From Bog-756 sp963837805 (GTDB taxonomy: Bacteria; Actinomycetota; Acidimicrobiia; Acidimicrobiales; RAAP-2): a stretch of DNA of 64,000 nt. This document shows positions 61,613-64,000 of the stretch, one piece after another; position 1 is the first letter of the stretch, and each line of letters opens with the position of its first letter. A program made the translations under genes and the position numbers. Under the pieces are notes generated by a model. The model searched no databases. It was given only the letters and a program-made list of their open reading frames with translations, and was not told the DNA's origin. Location of the stretch: assembly GCA_963837805.1 (NCBI GenBank), contig CAWIOU010000035.1:372001-436000 (forward strand), given 5' to 3'.

Positions 61613-62116
61613 ATGAGTGAGATGCCAAACGACCCAAGTCTGTCTCAGGCGAATAGCAGAAGCCCTCGTACAAGGAGTTCGCCACGGGCAGCCTGGTTCG
61701 CTACCGCCCTTCTCCTCGTGGCCACGGCCATTCTCGCCCTGATGGCCTGGTCGGTTCGATCGCTGTGGCAACGGAGTGGTCCCATCAGTTCAGCACAGTA
61801 CGAAGCACAGCATGCGTGGTCAGACACCCTGGGTGGTGGTCACACCCTGGCAAACCTTCCTGCCAATGAAGTGCTCGTCGTTACTGGGATCACCGGCGTT
61901 GCCAGGACGGCAACGCCGGCGCACTGTGGTCTGTCCGGTATGTCCGGTATGTCCGGTACCAACAAAGTGACCTATCGGTGGCAACTTGGCACTCAATCCA
62001 CATCCCCACCGGTCGTCGGGATCCGGTGGCCCATGGAAACCGCCCATGCAATCCTTTTGGTTTGCGATCAGCCCACCACTGGGGTGACGGTGTCGGGCTA
62101 CCTCACGCCCAGTTGA
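61613..62116 (+). CDS. Single-pass membrane protein, unknown function
   Basis: A 167-residue protein with one helix (AAWFATALLLVATAILALMAW, about residues 26-46) and an outer domain of ~115 residues. A three-fold 9-base tandem repeat encodes SGMSGMSG. Cysteines AHCGLSG and LLVCDQP may pair. ATG 61613 follows GAGGTGCAATCG. No family recognised. Confidence 0.65.
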   Translation: MSEMPNDPSLSQANSRSPRTRSSPRAAWFATALLLVATAILALMAWSVRSLWQRSGPISSAQYEAQHAWSDTLGGGHTLANLPANEVLVVTGITGVARTATPAHCGLSGMSGMSGTNKVTYRWQLGTQSTSPPVVGIRWPMETAHAILLVCDQPTTGVTVSGYLTPS

Positions 62117-62267
62117 CGGGAGCTGAGTCCGATCCATCTCGCACCCGCTCCCACATTCTTTGAATCCGGTGGGACACGGGTCGAGCGGCCATAGGCCCGG
62201 AGGTCTAGTGTTTCAGCCGGGTGATCGTAATGAAAAGCCTGGGTCGCAATCCGGATAGGCGGTGGCC

Positions 62268-63827
62268 ATGGTGAAGTGCATCGCTGGTCGGATCGGGATG
62301 GCAGCATCGGCCGTGCTCCTTCTCACTACCGTCTTGGTCCTGCCCACCGAGGCAACGACGCCACCGCCGTTGACGGGCGTTCGATCGGTGACCAGTAGCA
62401 GTGCCAGCACATGCAGCGTCCTCACATCCGGCAAGGTCGACTGCTGGGGGAACGGCCACTCGGGCCAGCTCGGCAACGGGACGTTCTATACCACTGGCGA
62501 CGAAGGCTCGGCCGTCCCGGTGGCCGTCAAAGGAGTGGGCGGAGCCGGCACCCTGGGTGGGGTGGCCAGCCTCACCGGTGCCACCGACGACGGCATTTAT
62601 TGCGCCCTCCTCACATCCGGCAAGGTCGACTGCTGGGGGCATGGTTACTCCGGCGAACTCGGTGACGGGACGCTGCACACCACTGGCAAAGAAGGCTCGG
62701 CCGTCCCGGTGGCCGTCAAGGGAGTGGGTGGCGCGGGCACCCTGGGTGGGGTGGCCGGCCTCGTCAGCGACAGCACCGGTTACTGCGCCCTCCTCACATC
62801 CGGCGAGGTCGACTGCTGGGGGTCTGAGGCCAATGGTGATCTCGGCAACGGGAGCAGCAGCGGAGAATCGGCTGTCCCGGTCGCCGTCACAGGACTGCGG
62901 GGAGAGGGCACCCTCGCTGGGGTGGCCAGACTCACCAGTGACGATTCCGGCTACTGCGCTCTCCTCACATCCCGCAAGGTCGACTGCTGGGGATATGGGG
63001 GGAATGGTGAGCTCGGCAACGGGGGCTTCTATTCGGACGGCGGCTCGGACGTCCCGGTGGCCGTCGTGAGCGGAGCGGGCACCCTGGGTGGGGTGGCCCG
63101 CCTCACCAGCGAGACCCTGCTCGCCAACAACGATGGCGGCTATTGCGCCCTGCTTGTCTCGGGCAAGGTCGAATGTTGGGGCGGTGGTTCCTTCGGCGAG
63201 CTCGGCAACGGAACCTTCTACACCACCGGCCATCGCGGCTCCGCCGTCCCGGTGGCCGTCAAGGCGGTGGGCGGAGCGGGCACCCTGGGTGCGGTGGCCA
63301 GCATCACCAACGACGGCGGCGGCTACTGCGCTCGCCTGACATCCGCCAAGGTCGACTGCTGGGGGTCAGGGGCTGATGGTGATCTCGGCAACGGGACCAT
63401 GAACGGAGAATCGGCTGTCCCAGTCGCCGTGAAAGGACTAGGGGGAGCGGGCACACTGGGGGGTGTGGCGAGCCTCACCAGCGACAATGCTGGCGGTGGT
63501 TCTGTTACTGGGTACTGCGCCCGGCTCACTTCCGACAAGGTGGACTGCTGGGGGCGTGGCTTCTTCGGGGAGCTGGGCAACGGGATGGCCTACAACACTC
63601 CCCCTTATGGTTCCGCTGTCCCGGTGAACGTCAAGGGAGTGGACGGAGCGGGCACCCTGGGTGGGGTGGCCAACCTCTCCACTGGCAGCGCCGGGTTCTA
63701 CTGCGCCCGCCTCACTTCCAAAGAGGTCGACTGCTGGGGGGCGGGCCCCTACGGTGAGCTCGGAAACGGGACCTTTTACACCAACGGCAACGAAGGCTCG
63801 GCTGTCCCGGTCGCTGTTCTCCCGTAG
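62268..63827 (+). CDS. Secreted RCC1-repeat beta-propeller protein
   Basis: A 519-residue exported protein. The signal peptide is MAASAVLLLTTVLVLPTEA-like. Eight repeats of ~55-65 residues follow, each carrying YCALLTSGKVDCWG then GELGNGTFY and SAVPVAVKGVGGAGTLGGVA, the RCC1/BLIP-II-type blade pattern. Nearly every blade has two cysteines (YC and CWG), perhaps stapling each blade. Start ATG 62268; GTG 62262 is two codons earlier. Function probably binding, as for other bacterial RCC1 proteins; no enzymatic motif. Confidence 0.9.
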   Translation: MVKCIAGRIGMAASAVLLLTTVLVLPTEATTPPPLTGVRSVTSSSASTCSVLTSGKVDCWGNGHSGQLGNGTFYTTGDEGSAVPVAVKGVGGAGTLGGVASLTGATDDGIYCALLTSGKVDCWGHGYSGELGDGTLHTTGKEGSAVPVAVKGVGGAGTLGGVAGLVSDSTGYCALLTSGEVDCWGSEANGDLGNGSSSGESAVPVAVTGLRGEGTLAGVARLTSDDSGYCALLTSRKVDCWGYGGNGELGNGGFYSDGGSDVPVAVVSGAGTLGGVARLTSETLLANNDGGYCALLVSGKVECWGGGSFGELGNGTFYTTGHRGSAVPVAVKAVGGAGTLGAVASITNDGGGYCARLTSAKVDCWGSGADGDLGNGTMNGESAVPVAVKGLGGAGTLGGVASLTSDNAGGGSVTGYCARLTSDKVDCWGRGFFGELGNGMAYNTPPYGSAVPVNVKGVDGAGTLGGVANLSTGSAGFYCARLTSKEVDCWGAGPYGELGNGTFYTNGNEGSAVPVAVLP

Positions 63828-63853
63828 CTAGCCCCTCCGTCCGGCCTGGCCAC

Positions 63854-64000
63854 CTATCCGGGCCCGCAGAAGAGCCCGTCTGAAGCCGAGCGCTCGGCGA
63901 GGCGCGATCGGAAGACGCTCGTCAGATCCCGCGAGATCTGCAGCAGCTGCTCCTGCTGATCGACCGTCAGGTCACCGAAGGCCACTCCCACCTCGGCCTG
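63854..64000 (-). CDS. C-terminal end of an unidentified leftward protein
   Basis: An open frame runs from the right window edge to TAG at 63854 and encodes 48 residues ending SRDLTSVFRSRLAERSASDGLFCGPG. Third codon positions are strongly G/C, and the peptide is helical. It is too short to identify; the style resembles the end of a small regulator. Confidence 0.5.
   Translation of the reverse strand, partial: QAEVGVAFGDLTVDQQEQLLQISRDLTSVFRSRLAERSASDGLFCGPG

Noticed and set aside
62400..63820. Regular DNA repeats resembling an array
   Set aside because: They are in-frame RCC1 blades with variable spacing; the spacers are not unique and the repeats are coding, so not CRISPR.

Overview
The window is high-GC DNA from an actinomycete-type bacterium. 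Evidence: a complete Mce lipid-import locus with MceG ATPase, an EF-G-like GTPase of the mycobacterial FusA2 kind, a DesA3-type acyl desaturase with its own reductase, no sign of LPS genes, and frequent GTG/TTG starts. Secreted proteins built from GYWLVGADGG-type repeats, a glutamic (G1) peptidase and RCC1-like repeats make class Acidimicrobiia my best guess. That placement is an inference from family composition, not from a marker gene.

Layout. 1-8.1 kb: methionine sulfoxide reductases msrB/msrA, an ArsC-like reductase, a frameshifted PF04185 phosphoesterase, an amidohydrolase-SnoaL fusion, then an EF-G-like GTPase / PAS protein / metallo-beta-lactamase-fold operon. 8.3-12.5 kb: a giant secreted beta-helix/IPT-like repeat protein and a tiny membrane protein. 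12.6-16.4 kb: amidohydrolase, cytochrome P450 and a frameshifted DUF2889 gene, all leftward. 16.5-20.4 kb: probable copper module (membrane protein with a His-rich outer domain, CopC-CopD-YtkA-like fusion interrupted by a frameshift, YcnI). 20.6-21.8 kb: a second PF04185 phosphoesterase ending at a perfect 18-bp hairpin. 21.8-25.1 kb: TetR regulator, a 27-bp perfect operator palindrome, and a reductase plus fatty-acid desaturase operon. 25.3-40.2 kb: mce locus (yrbEA, yrbEB, mceA-F, three secreted or anchored proteins, mceG, a Mce-associated membrane protein, another secreted protein). 40.2-42.9 kb: dimethylformamidase-large-subunit-like protein coupled to a DUF2961/GH172 enzyme. 42.9-46.4 kb: GGDEF sensor and DUF3089 lipoprotein. 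46.7-47.6 kb: XRE regulator plus nucleotidyltransferase, toxin-antitoxin-like.

48.0-52.5 kb is the most unusual part. Two convergent gene sets meet here: (+) a thioredoxin-reductase-like flavoprotein without redox cysteines, coupled to a DUF4254 protein; and (-) QueD, QueC-like ligase, a GT9 glycosyltransferase and a propeller-like protein, each coupled to the next. Copies of a 21-bp hairpin-forming repeat lie just outside both ends (47.6 and 52.7 kb), with a third copy at 56.65 kb. I read this as a candidate pathway that makes and decorates a deazapurine or pterin-like compound. The product is unknown.

53-64 kb: mostly envelope and secreted proteins (DUF998 membrane protein, beta-helix/propeller protein, glutamic peptidase, small exported proteins, PLDc_N-SHOCT protein, truncated haemoglobin, RCC1-repeat protein), separated by long gene-free spacers that carry palindromes.

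Caution on sequence quality: four otherwise intact genes are each broken by what looks like a single-base indel, three of them in G/C runs (near 2093, 19150 and 60192) and one near 16030. Homopolymer errors in a draft assembly are the simplest explanation.
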